Notes under the pieces: generated by a model
Seen by the model: the letters and a program-made list of their open reading frames with translations, nothing else
Told to the model about the DNA's origin: nothing
Databases searched by the model: none
Part shown: positions 11,550 through 22,398 of the stretch, one piece after another
Numbering within the stretch: the first letter of the stretch is position 1
Layout: each line of letters starts with the position of its first letter
NCBI GenBank assembly: GCA_950022295.1
Contig: OX465599.1
Coordinates: forward strand, 289,499,501-289,563,500
Source of the DNA: Bromus sterilis
Taxonomy: Eukaryota > Streptophyta > Magnoliopsida > Poales > Poaceae
Length of the DNA: 64,000 nucleotides
Reading direction: 5' to 3'
Program-made: the position numbers and the translations under genes

Positions 11550-12024
11550 TAAACTTCTTGAACACACAAGGTTCCTTTTCGTTCTCGATGAAGCCAAACG
11601 ATTTGACAACCTCTTTAAAACGAATATTCCAACTCCGAGATGCTTGCTTCAATCCATAAATGGATTTCTGAAGTTTGCATACCTTACTAGCATTCTCTGG
11701 ATCGATAAAACCTTCGGGTTGTATCATATACACGTCCTCATCTAGATTTACGTTAAGGAAAGCTGTTTTGACATCCATCTGCCAAATCTCATAATCGAAA
11801 ATAGGCAGCTATAGCTAGAATAATCCGAACTGATTTAAGCATCGCTACAGGCGAGAAGGTCTTGTTGTAGTCAATTCCTTGAACTTGTCGGAACCCCTTC
11901 GCGACAAGTTGAGCTTTATGGATTTGAACATTTCCATCCATGTCTCTTTTATTCTTAAAGATCCATTTGCACTCAATGGTTCTTGCACCATTTGGCAGAT
12001 CAACCAAGTTCCAAACTTGATTGT
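11550..12024 (-). pseudogene. pol: Copia RT N-terminal half (element D)
   Basis: Two overlapping frames encode the copia reverse-transcriptase start: QVWNLVDLPNGAR, CKWIFKNKRD, AKGFRQVQGIDYNKTFSPVA (near 11870), then MDVKTAFLNVNLDEDVYM (near 11770) and YGLKQASRSWN. A frameshift at about 11785 separates them. The first catalytic Asp is in DVKTAFLN. The N-terminal neighbour lies at 37606, beyond element A; the C-terminal neighbour lies at 10604, beyond the MULE. Confidence 0.8.
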
Positions 12025-13537
12025 TGATGACCCTCAACGTAAAGGGATCTATTGCAGCGTTTTCAATAAGTAAGAGTGTCGAACCCAACAAGGAGCAAAA
12101 GGTATTGATAGGTCATTTTGGACAAGGAATAACTGCAAGCACTGAAAGATAACTTTTTAGGGGTTTTCGATATAAGCAACAATAAGATAAAAGCAAGCAA
12201 GTGAATAGTAATGAGGAGTAGCGAGTGGCACAATCCTTTTGAGAAAAGGATAGGCCTAACAATTGAACTTATAAAGACTAAAGCGTTCTTGAGGACACAT
12301 GGAGAGGTAGTCACGTGCTTTCGCCATACTCCGTATCGATAACAAGTGTTGTGCATATAAGTGTTGAGTGGGTGGATCTATGCTAGCACACCTTCTAGAC
12401 TAAGATAAGTGCACTCTTATGATTAAACATCTTGCAAGCATCCGCAAATACAAGATATAAATTAAGTCAAAGCGTAACCACAGCAATAAGATCAAGGATC
12501 CAGTATTCCCTTGTGCAAAAGTGTGCAAACTGGGGTTCAGGTTTCTGCCACTCCGGCAACCCACCGTAAGCATTCTTAATACACAATGTATTCCCCTAGG
12601 TCCTTAAGAAGGAGAAGTGTTGAGTGTTCGACTCACACAATACCACTAGGAAAATAACAACACAACTTAAATATCAAACAACACAAATTACTTCAACATC
12701 ATATGACTACTAACAACTAGACTTCTCCCATGTCCTCAAGAACTAAAGTAACTACTCACAAGACATAAAAGAGATCATGATCAGAGGTGATAAATATATG
12801 ATAAAAAATCTGGACATAATGATATTTCTCCAACAAAACTCAATAGCATTCACCACAAAGTAGTAATCAACACCGATAGAGTAGATAGGATAGATAGTAC
12901 GGATTACAACACAAGATAAAATTGTGAGGTGAGATTGGATGGTGGTGGAGATGGTGCTGATGTTGGGGATGATGTTGATGATGATCTCGATGATGCCCGT
13001 GACGATGGTGATGACGATGGCGATGACCTCTCCTTCCGGGAGGTGATATCCTCGGCGGATTCTTCTCGCCGGAGAGCCCTTTTCTTCTCTGTAGGTTTCC
13101 GCCACGGAGCGGCGGCGGAACTCCGTGAAAGCTTCTCTTCTTTAGGTTTTCGCGTAATGAGGAGTATATAGGCCAAAGGAGGGAGACGGGAGTGGCCCCA
13201 GGGCTCCAGGCGCCCTCTAGGCGCGGCCAGGGGTGGGGCCGCGCCAGGTGGCCGCCTGGGGCTCAAGTGGCCCCCCTCTGGCCCCTCTTTGGCGATTCTT
13301 CGTTAATCTTCTGGAAAATACCCCCCGTCAATTTTCAGGTAATTTGGAGGTATTCTTCTTCAGCAACTCAGCGTCCACTTTTTACCGCTGAATCCTGCGT
13401 CTGCTACTTCGGCACCGGAAAGTTGCAAACTGTGTAAAATAAACCAAAACAACATAAGAACATCATCGTAATGTGAAATATATCAATGAATAAGGATGAA
13501 TTACGATATAAAATAGTGATGCAATTTGGACGTATCA
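12025..13537 (-). repeat. 3' LTR of element A
   Basis: Reads TGATACGTCC...GGTCATCA on minus, 1,513 bp, the same length as its partner. It contains the hairpin arms GGCGCGGCC and GGCCGCGCC (13220-13245) and TATATA at 13165-13170. An ATC-rich stretch near 12950-13030 gives an open hydrophobic frame. Confidence 0.93.
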
Positions 13538-13551
13538 ACTCCCCCAAGCTT
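13538..13551 (-). other. Polypurine tract of element A
   Basis: AAGCTTGGGGGAGT on minus, directly before the 3' LTR start TGATACG. It matches the position and type of E's tract. Confidence 0.75.
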
Positions 13552-15184
13552 AGACCCCGCTTGTCCCCAAGCGAAAACTGAGCTCGGTAAACCTGTCCAC
13601 AAGTTTAGAGAGTGAAGTGTCGATAAATAAAATACGGACAAGAAGCATCATGATCTTTTCACCAAACTCAAACATCCTAAACAGCAATCTCCAACTCATA
13701 AGGCCCTTATGAAAGAGTAATGCAAATTATAATCAAAAGTAGGGCTAAGGAAACTCATCAAATCATGGAAAACAAGTCCTTTGGTCAAGGGACAACTAGT
13801 ATCTTTTACCTTTGCTCTTTCTCTTTATATTTTGAAGAGGCAGTTTGGAAATTTTTGAAAGAACACGCTATTAGTCATGAAGTGCAAATGCTAACACAAA
13901 GGAAGATGTTTTCTTGGCAAATGCTTTTGCAAACAACTTATTTATCAAGAGATAATGTCAACAATGATATGGCATGGAAAAACTTTAATGCAGCATTATA
14001 TGGATGAATCTTCATCAGCATCAAGTGTTTGTTCTCTTTGGGAAAGGAGGAAGTAGGGAAAACTGACTCAACATAAAAGTGAAGGAAAAAAGCCTTGTTA
14101 AAGGCAAGCAGTGAAAACTCAAGTGTTATCCTTAAATCAAACAAAATGAAAACAAGTTTTGAGAGGTGCATGATTTGTCAACGAATGCTAATAGATAACT
14201 CAATTGCTTCTCAGATTGGACAAGTTTCGAGGAAAGGCTCCCAAACGGGGACGATCACATCCCCGCAATCTCCTTTGTTCATCACTGCCAAAGTTTTCTG
14301 ATTTCTCATGAACAAAGCATGAAGGAGGGTTTGTTTGTTGTATTATCTTTTGTGAGCTGGGCGCACTCATGCCAGTTCCTCCTCCTATTAGGGGTTGGCA
14401 GATTAGACATTCAATCCTGGGGTAAAACTTGTCCAACTTAAGAAGATCATGAGTTAACTACTACTTCCTCATGAGCTAAAACAGGGGCACAAAATAGAAG
14501 ATTTTTGAACATCTAAGGATAACACAAAAATTCTATGTTTTAGGAGTGGTAGTGAAATACCACGAATAGGAAGGTATGGTGGACTCATATGGAAGATATT
14601 GGTTTCAGGGTATGGATGTACAAGAAGAATTCCGCTTAGTACAGAGGTTTGGCTAGCAAAGGCTTTGAGAGAACAGACAATTGATGATGACTTGGATGCA
14701 AAGCAATATAAAGCATAAAAATTAAAACAAGCATATCACATCAAGTTTTCTTCCTTGTCAACATAACACTACAAGCATAATAACAAAGAGGGTTTTGCTT
14801 ATTTGAGAAAAATAACATGCTTGATATTATGACCAAAGCTATGTTTGCCAAGATTAAATAAAGTTTTCAAAGCCATACCTGATATAAGGTCAATACTCCC
14901 CATAAGAATCATCACGAGGTCGATTGCGTGAAGAGAATACCGAGTGTAGCGAAGGGATCAATAGACTTCTCATTAATATTCCATCATAGACGACTCCACA
15001 CTCATGGATACATAACTCTCCAAAAAGGAGTGATAGACCTCAAAGCAAACACCTATTTTATAAGATAACTTCCCTAGACATGATACGACTCTACTTGACT
15101 CTAAAAGACATAGATAAAGATAAAAATACCGGGCACTCCCCCAAGCTTGGAACAAGCTAAGGGGATGCCATTACCCGAGGAGAT
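13552..15184 (-). other. Non-coding 3' region of element A
   Basis: About 1.6 kb between the coiled-coil ORF and the polypurine tract. It is AT-rich, and none of its short frames resembles a retroelement domain. Athila elements usually have a long 3' untranslated region here. Confidence 0.5.
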
Positions 15185-15691
15185 TTACTCCTCATCCTTG
15201 TTCTTGTCGGTCACGTACTCCTTGGCGAAGAGCTTCCATGGCAGTTGTTCTCAAGTCTCAAAGGACATTCCTGTCTCCAGGATCCTGCACTCAGCACCCA
15301 AACCCATGCGCAGAAACTTTAGTTCATACTAACAGTTCTGGTTCTGCAGATCATAGATCTATGCTTGGAGCCCATAAACTTTTTCTTCTAGTGCGGCCAA
15401 ACTTGACCACATTTCCTTCATCTCCTTCTTATGGGAAGCCTCTATCTCGTTCACGATGTCGAAGTTAGCTTCAACACCACGCTCCACCATGTTCTTCAAC
15501 TTGAAGACCTCATGTTCCACCTCCTTCAGCCGCTCCTTGGTGCTCCCCTCCTTGACTGGTCCCTTCAGATCCTCCTTGTGGAGGTCACCATCCTCCACAC
15601 GAAGGATCTGGGGGTGCTTCTTCACCTCAGTGAGGTAAGGGTTGATGACGTTGACGACGAACTTGTCCTTCGGGGAACTTGGGGAAGCCAT
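15185..15691 (-). pseudogene. Coiled-coil ORF in the env position of element A
   Basis: An ATG at 15691 opens a frame encoding a polar protein that starts MASPSSPKDK and continues as heptad-rich, highly charged sequence (EHEVFKLKNMVERG and similar), so a coiled coil is likely. It is open for 110 codons to a TAG at 15359-15361. The same frame then reads on past a second TAG and a TGA to a TAA at 15185-15187, so the ancestral protein was probably about 168 residues. Upstream, the same frame is continuous with the integrase ORF through the hairpin-TATA segment. No signal peptide or transmembrane helix is visible, so I do not call it an envelope protein. Function unknown. Confidence 0.55.
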
Positions 15692-17281
15692 GGCACCTTG
15701 GTCTAGCTGAAAGCTTTCCTGGCAGAAACAGCTCGAAAAGAAAACACAGGAAATCACGAGATACGTTGCCGGAACGATCCGGGCAAATATATAGCAAAAT
15801 TTTCTGCACAGAAAGGAAGGTAACAAGCCAAAGAGGGGTCGGAGACGGACTCCGGGGTGCCCAGGAGGCCTCCCGGCGTGGCCAGGGGTGGGGCCGCGCC
15901 AGGGGGCGCCTGGGCCCCATGGAGCTGGTCTCCGGCTCCACTTAGGCCTTAAATTTTCTATATTTTGCAAAAACTCGTAATCTGGAACTTTTATGGTGGT
16001 TTCGCGATGTTCCCTTACTGTAATACATACCTTCCCTTGTTCTACTCCTGCTGGTGTCTGGAACAGGGCTGCAACATGTTCTTCATGAGTTGTTGTGTAT
16101 ACCAAATCCACATCAACATTGACAGGATCCCCTGCTATGTAATGCTTTAGTCTTTGCCCATTCACCACTTGAGGTTTAGTGCCTTCGAAATTGTTAATTT
16201 TGATTGCACCCGAGCGGTAGACTTCCTCAATATGAAATGGCCCTTCCCACCTGGAAAGTAGTTTACCTGGAGAAAACCTGAAACGGGATCTAAACAACAA
16301 AACTTTATCAGCAACATTAAATTCACATTTCAGAATCCTCCTATCATGCCACTTCTTTACCTTTTCCTTGAACATTTTAGCGCTCTCGTAAGCTTCACTT
16401 CTCCACTCATCTAGAGAAGTCAAGTTCATGAGACGCTTTTCACCAGCTAATTTCGGGTCAGCATTAAGCTCTCTAATAGCACAGAAAGCTTTGTGTTCTA
16501 ATTCTAATGGAAGATGGCAAGCCTTGCCATAGACCATCTTATAGGGACACATGCCCATGAGGTTTTTGTAAGTAGTCCTATACGCCCACAAGGCATCTCC
16601 TAACTTATTTGACCAATCTTTTCTATTTCTATTGACTGTCTTCTGCAAGATCAACTTGATCTCTCTATTGGTGAGCTGAACTTGCCCACTAGTTTGAGGG
16701 TGGTACGGTGAAGCAATTCTATGATTGACATCGTACTTGGATAAAGCTTTTCTAAAAGCTCCATGTGTAAAGTGTGAACCCCCATCAGTCATGAGGTACC
16801 TGGGTACTCCAAACCTAGGAAAAATTACATCCTTGAGCATTTTCAAAGATGTCTTGTGATCAGCACTTTCAGTGGGGATTCCTTCTACCCACTTGGTTAC
16901 ATAATCAACAGCAACTAAAATGTCAGGGTACTTGTGTGAGGAAGGAAAAGGACCCATAAAATCAAAACCCCAGCAATCAAAAGGATCAATCACTAGAGAG
17001 TAATTCATAGGCATCTCATTCCTTCTACTAATATTACCAACTCTCTGACACTTATCACAGGATAAAACATAATTTCAAGCATCCTTAAAGAGAGTAGGAC
17101 AATAAAAACCTGATTGAAGAACCTTATGTGTGGTCCTCTCACCAGCATGTTGTCCTCCATATGGACTATCGTGACATTGTTTGAGAATGTCCTTCTGCTC
17201 GTGTTCCGGTATGCATCTTTTCACGATCCCATCTGGAACTTCTTTGAAAATATGTGGGTCATCCCAAAAGTAATGCCTCAA
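15692..17281 (-). pseudogene. pol: Integrase of element A (Athila type)
   Basis: The H2C2 zinc-binding part (HDSPYGGQHAGERTTHKV, then CDKC) spans about 17190-17040 and is cut by a stop near 17073. The catalytic core follows in one long frame from about 17014: the first Asp in DFMGPF, the second in TDGGSHF, and the region around SGQVQLTNRE, where the motif Glu is in NRE after a Gln replaces the usual Glu of GQVE. The Athila marker CHLPLELEHKA lies near 16500, and the C-terminal DNA-binding part (GPFHIEEVYRSGAIKI) near 16220. It acts in the nucleus to insert element cDNA. The stop makes this copy inactive. Confidence 0.75.
15787..15903 (-). promoter_or_regulatory. Internal LTR-like promoter module in element A
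   Basis: On the minus strand a stem-loop (15872-15903, 12-bp arms with one G-T pair and one mismatch, 8-nt loop) resembles the LTR hairpins. About 80 bp downstream lies TATATAT (15787-15793), and about 100 bp after that the ATG of the coiled-coil ORF (15691). The order hairpin, TATA, start matches the U3-R boundary of the A and E LTRs. Promoter function is inferred. Confidence 0.45.
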
Positions 17282-17314
17282 ATCATGAAAGAACTTCTTC
17301 CTTTGCTGAAATGT

Positions 17315-18365
17315 TCAACCTGGAGGCAAAAACTTTGCAACGATGAAGTTAGCATAATCTACAAACCAGGGATTGGAGAGAGATTGTACTTTAACAACAT
17401 CTAGCTTTTCGTCTGGAAAACTGACGTTGACTGGAATGGGATCATGCGGTATATCTTCCATCCTTGAAAGATTATCCGCCACCGGATTGTCTGCTCCTTT
17501 CCTATCAACGATATGAAAATCAAATTCTTGAAGAAGGAGTACCCATCGGATGAGCCTTGGCTTGGAATCCTTCTTCACCATAAGATACTTAATGGCAGCA
17601 TGGTCAGTATGAACAATAATCTTAGAATCAACAATATACTGCCTAAACTTATCACAAGCAAACACTACTGCTAAGAATTCCTTCTAAGTAGTAGCATAGT
17701 TCTTTTGAGCACTATCAAGGGTTTTGCTAGCATAATATATAACATTCAACTTCTTATCAACCCTTTGTCCTAAAATAGCTCCAACAGCAAAATCACTAGC
17801 ATCACACATAATTTCACAAGGTGAATTCCAATCAGGTGGTTGTACTATAGGAGCAGTTATTAAAGCTTTCGTAAGAACTTCGAGGGCTTCCTTACAATCT
17901 TCATTTAATACAAAAGGAACGTCCTTCTGGAGAAGATTAGTGAGGGGTCTCGACGTCTTAGAAAAGTCTTTAATAAATCTTCTATAGAAACCAGCATGAC
18001 CGAGAAAACTACGAATACCTTTGATGTCCCTTGGGTAGGGCATGCTTTCAATTGCTTCGATCTTGGCCCTGTCCACCTCAATTCCCCTCTCAGAAATCTT
18101 GGGGCCAAGAACAATTCCCTCGTTGACCATAAAGTGGCACTTCTCCCAGTTAAGCACCAGATTTGTCTCCTCACATCTCTGCAAAACTTTATTAAGGTTG
18201 TGGAGACAATGGTCAAAAGAGGTTCCATAGACGGAGAAATCGTCCATGAATACCTCCACAATTTCTTCACAAAAACCATGAAAGATAGAAGACATACACC
18301 TTTGAAAAGTAGCAGGGGCATTACATAAACCAAAAGGCATACGTCTGTAAGCATAAGTACCATAG
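17315..18365 (-). pseudogene. pol: RT C-terminal part and RNase H of element A
   Basis: The frame resumes at the B insertion site (18365) with YRRMPFGLCNAPATFQRCM, the catalytic loop FMDD (near 18230) and the RT thumb. RNase H follows, with CDASD, NYATT and TDHAAIKYL. A TAG at about 17682 replaces the Glu of the RNase H TEKE motif, and a TGA at 17315 ends the next ORF before integrase. The N-terminal RT half lies at 33633-34141. The first 77 codons of the ORF opening at 18595 are read from the LTR of B and are not RT. Confidence 0.8.
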
Positions 18366-18908
18366 TGTCGGGACCCGGGGTTAGCGTATGCAAGTCCCGC
18401 TACGACATAGTCATATGGAGAGCCGAGAACCGTACCCACTTGTCTAAGCAGACAAGGCCAAGCACATAACGTTCTCGGAAAGCATCGTACGTGAGGGACA
18501 TCCCATCCAGGCCGGATGATCAACTGAGATGGGTCCTCATCGTCCGCACACAAGTCTAAATAATATGGGTGATGAACTCCCATATTCACAGACAAGTCAC
18601 CTCAACCATACTATCGACTATCTCATAACTCTTACAGAGACTTACTCCAGCCCGATCACTTAGTCGGGGTCTAGGGCGGGCTCGATCATACATCAAAATG
18701 TGCACGAGACAGAGTCTCTAGCAATCGCATCGCGATGCCCCAAGCTGCGCACATCTAAGGGCAACTTGGTGTATAAAAGACCGCCAGCCAGATCACAACT
18801 AAGGTCTCGAAAACCCATACAAAGACATGCATGTTATAAACATACACGCGGCACACATGCCTTGTATGAACAGCAGGTATCATTGCAATTCTCTACAAAG
18901 TATACAAC

Positions 18909-18914
18909 TTTATT
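18909..18914 (-). terminator. AATAAA polyadenylation signal in LTR B
   Basis: AATAAA on minus, 172 nt after the stop of the putative LTR exon 3. It is also present in the G-type LTRs; in C the matching site reads ATATAAAA. Confidence 0.5.
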
Positions 18915-19085
18915 GATAACTCTTACAGAGTGCACACAGAGATCACAAGTCTGTGATCCAACATTACATCAAACATGCGGAAGCAAAGTAGGTCTGAGTA
19001 CAGACAAGTTTAACAAATGGCTTAGAGAAGCCTTATCTAAAAACAAGCCCTCCACGAGGGAACCAGTCGTCTGACTGGGACTACA

Positions 19086-21592
19086 CTAGCTTGATCGGAC
19101 GTCGAGCTCCAGGAAGAATCCACCTTCGGGGTCGATGGGTTCATCTAAAACATAGAATAAGCAAACGTGAGTACAAAGTCGTACTCAGCAAGACTTACGT
19201 AGGAGCTATAATACTCATGCACATATATCAAGGTAAAGGGAAGTGGGGTTCAAATGCAGAAGTGCCAACTTTGACTTGGCTAGTCCTGAACTACGAGTAC
19301 TAGACTTGAGGTAAGAAGCGTACACGAGTCCACTACATTCTTAACCAATACACCACTATGGTTACTTCCTCGACTTCCCCACGAGGAGCACACCATAGCA
19401 CTCATGCTTATCTTGCGAGTTTTAGAAGTATCCAGTTCAAGTTGTCTAATAATCGAGCACAGCTCTCCAAGTAGTCCCTTACCGCGGACGCGGCTATTCG
19501 AATAGTTTATTAACCCTGCAGGGGTGTATTGCTACACACATGAAACGATCAGTTACCGCCGGGATCTCGTCACCCTTCAAGCGGCTGTCGGCGAGGATAA
19601 TTTCCACAACTTTTACCTCACAGCCAACTCAAATTCAATGGAGACGCCTATCTGGGCTGGAATCCACATCGTGAACCCGGCCGGTTTACAGATATGGTCC
19701 CAGAAGAGATGTGTGCAGGGTCCCAAGCAGGTCTGAATAGCCGTTCTTCCACTTCGCAGACCGTGCCACAGACCTACCAGAACTCCGAACTAATGCGACT
19801 CATTGAACTGAGAAGGGGTGAGTTAGTAGGTTGAGCGGGGGTCCATGTGCCCAACATGTGGTAGTACTCTTCGTCTTGGATCACCACACATGAAATCGGG
19901 CTTAAGGCGGTGTTCAACGAGACAACCCACTGTGTACTCCTACACATCCTCTCATCGTTCACCTTGTATTAGGGTAGATTCACCAACACAGTTTCACTTT
20001 CATCAACACCATGTTCATTATCATCCCGACTCACATCAAAAACATCCTCATTGTAAACTCTAAGCATGCAATAAGCAGTAACAGTTGCAGGGGCCACATG
20101 ATATCGGTCAACTCCTATGTCATCTAGGATTGTGGTTTGCTTACTACTGTGACAAGATGATAGGTCATGCATCGGATATGGGTTCAACTATGCGGTAGAA
20201 TCGATACAAGGTGATCTCCTAAACATGCATAAGCGAGACTGAGAGGGAATTGGAATTTTATAGATATGATCAATGAGGGTTTGCTTGCCTTGCTGACGAG
20301 GTTTAGTCACGGGGTCTTCAACGAAGGGGGTGATCTCGGGTTCCGGCTCCACTTCTATCCGAGCAAACAATACAAACAAAGCGATCAACATAAGGTACAA
20401 TGCACAAGCACATGATCAATTGTATATGGTGATGTTCATGGTACTGATGTGTTGAGCATTCCATTTAAAAGGAGTATATTGCAATTGAATTGCAAATTCA
20501 AACTCCATTTGATTTATCGATGAATTTCAAATGCATTTGAATGCATGAATGTTCATTTGAAAAGGTTGATCATGAAGTGATGTTGTAAAGGTGAGGTAAA
20601 GTCTCTGATGTGTGGATGAATCCATTTAAAATAAGTGTGTTGCAAAGTCATTTGCAAATTCACTCCAAATTGGAATTCAAAAGAATGCCATATGCAGGTT
20701 TGCTACTGTTCACCCATTTTAAAATGGTCAAACATAGAAACAAGCTGCATATTCATAATCCTTGGATTTTTCTGATAATTTTAGACATATTACTTGTCCA
20801 ATTTGGAGTTAATATGAATTTTCTATGATTTATTGAAGTTTAAGCTATTTTCTGGAATTTCTCTGATTATTATTAAATCGTTTATCGATTTACTGCGTCA
20901 GCACCACGTCAGCATGACGTGGGGGGGCTGACCAGTCAACCCTTCCAGTGGGGCCCTCCTGTCATAGGCTATGGGGGGTGATTAGTGGGGGGTTAGGGTT
21001 CTAATGGCGCCGACTTGACGCCGGTGGCTCTGGCCACGGCGGCGCCTCGCCGGATTCGGCTACGGGCCACGGGGAGGGGAACGGAGGGCACGGGCGTGCT
21101 CCTGGAGGTCGTCTGCATCGAATGGAGGCATCAGGGGGTCATAGGGAGGTCGGGAGCGACGACGGCGACTACTCCGGTGGAAGCAGAGAACCGGCGAGTC
21201 GTAGACGAGGCTAGGGGCACGGCTTGAGCTGGGACTTGGCGCGTTCGAAGTCTAGATGAACAAGGAGCCAAATGCGCGTACTGGGGCAACGCCAGGGGCA
21301 CGAGAGCTTGCGCTGCGTCGACCATGGCGGCGGCAGAGCTCTGCTCTCATGGTGGAAGTGGCTAGAGGAGGAGCGGGAAGCTGCAAGGCGCGAGGAAATG
21401 CTCACCAGAAGGTGGTGAATGCGATGGCACAGGCGGTGGAGACGGGGAGGCTTCAACGACGACGAATTTGGCGGTGGTCTTCTCGGCGGCCGGTGAGAAC
21501 TCGAGGACGAATTCGGCGGCTCGGGGTCGAATTGACTCGTGATCTTCCGCATGGTGATGAAGACGAAGGCGGCGAGGAGGAAGGACAGCCAT
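19086..21592 (-). CDS. Putative three-exon gene inside the LTR of B (exons about 21592-21406, 20353-20288, 19144-19086)
   Basis: Exon 1 is GC-rich and ends at CTG|GTGAGC. Exon 2 (66 nt) follows the acceptor CGGATAG, encodes EVEPEPEITPFVEDP then a PRQQ-like end, and stops at CAGCAAG|GCAAGC, a GC-AG type donor. Exon 3 follows TTCTATGTTTTAG, encodes DEPIDPEGGFFLELD and a TAG at 19086-19088. AATAAA lies 172 nt beyond. Phase 1 is kept at both junctions, giving about 103 codons from an ATG at 21592, though that ATG is absent from the right LTR, so the start is open. LTRs C and G keep the 66-nt exon 2 and the exon 3 motif with mostly third-position changes between them. No known domain; function unknown. 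Splicing is inferred. Confidence 0.42.
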
Positions 21593-22005
21593 GTGCGGCC
21601 TGGAGGTGACGATGGCCACGCGTTCTTCACGGCATGGCGACGGCGGCGCTCAGGTCGTCGTCGGGTTCGTCCCAGGAGTGAGAGGGACAGCCCCTGGAGG
21701 GGAGGAATGGAGGCGTGGCACTCGGGTGCGTCTCCAGGGGCGCGTAGAAGGGCCGGGGAGGGGCAGGTGGCGCCTGGAGGAGGAGCTACGTGCTCTGCTG
21801 GCTCGGTGGCATTCCACCGAGCAGCTTGGAGGCGCGGGGAGGAAGAGGACAGGGGAGGAGTCCAGGTGGGCTGGACTGGGCCAGAAGAAGTGGGCCTCGC
21901 CTAGGCGCCAGGTAAGTTTTCTGTTTCCTTTCTTTTCTGTTTTCTTTTCTGTAATATGGTTGCCATGCTAAAATAAATAGCTAGGCATTTTTAAAAATGC
22001 TGAAA

Positions 22006-22017
22006 CTTTTTATATGG
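22006..22017 (-). promoter_or_regulatory. TATA box of LTR B
   Basis: CCATATAAAAAG on minus, about 370 bp into the LTR. The same element is at 51523-51533 in LTR C. A 16-bp palindrome lies just downstream, near the expected transcript start. Confidence 0.55.
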
Positions 22018-22385
22018 CCTCATATTATATTAGATTAGCCACTTATTAAGTTTGGAACTTTTTTAAATTCAAATTATTTGAACTTTAAATCAAATAGGGG
22101 TATTTGATTAATTCCAAGGCACTGTTTGAATATTTGAAAAATCCATGAGCATGGGGTGGGTCCCACATCACTTGATATGTGATCACACTCATTTATAATA
22201 CTTTTCAAAAATCAAACATGAATTTTTGGAGAAGATTTATTTCTGGCCTTTTGAATTAATTCATCTGGGGGGGTTCCTTCTCCCATTTGAGTTTGATTTT
22301 GATTTCAAATGATTTCTTTTGTAATTTTTATCATGATGCAAGAAGACTTTGATCCTAGCACATTACCTAACAGAGGGTTCTGACA

Positions 22386-22398
22386 ACTCTCCCCCACT
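22386..22398 (-). other. Polypurine tract of element B
   Basis: AGTGGGGGAGAGT on minus, directly before the 3' LTR start TGTCAG. The C array has AGTGGGGGCGAGT at the matching place. Confidence 0.7.

Larger units (their letters stand above)
18366..22385 (-). repeat. 3' LTR of element B (4,020 bp)
   Basis: Bounded by TGTCGGGACC at 18366 and TTCTGACA at 22385 on plus. TATA box at 22006-22017 and a perfect palindrome GCATTTTTAAAAATGC at 21985-22000 just downstream. An AATAAA at 18909-18914 would put R at about 3.1 kb and U5 at about 0.5 kb. It carries the putative spliced ORF described separately. Confidence 0.92.

Noticed and set aside
12929..13171. Asp-rich plus-strand ORF (GDGDDVGDDVDDD-like), also at 36997-37239
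   Set aside because: Product of the GAT-type trinucleotide repeat on the antisense strand of LTR A.
15359..15691. Envelope glycoprotein
   Set aside because: No signal peptide, transmembrane segment or cysteine pattern; the sequence is charged and heptad-rich.
18700..19074. 124-codon plus ORF, also at 26213-26587
   Set aside because: Lies in U5 and the 3' side of R, antisense to the element, with no domain; present because the LTR is duplicated.
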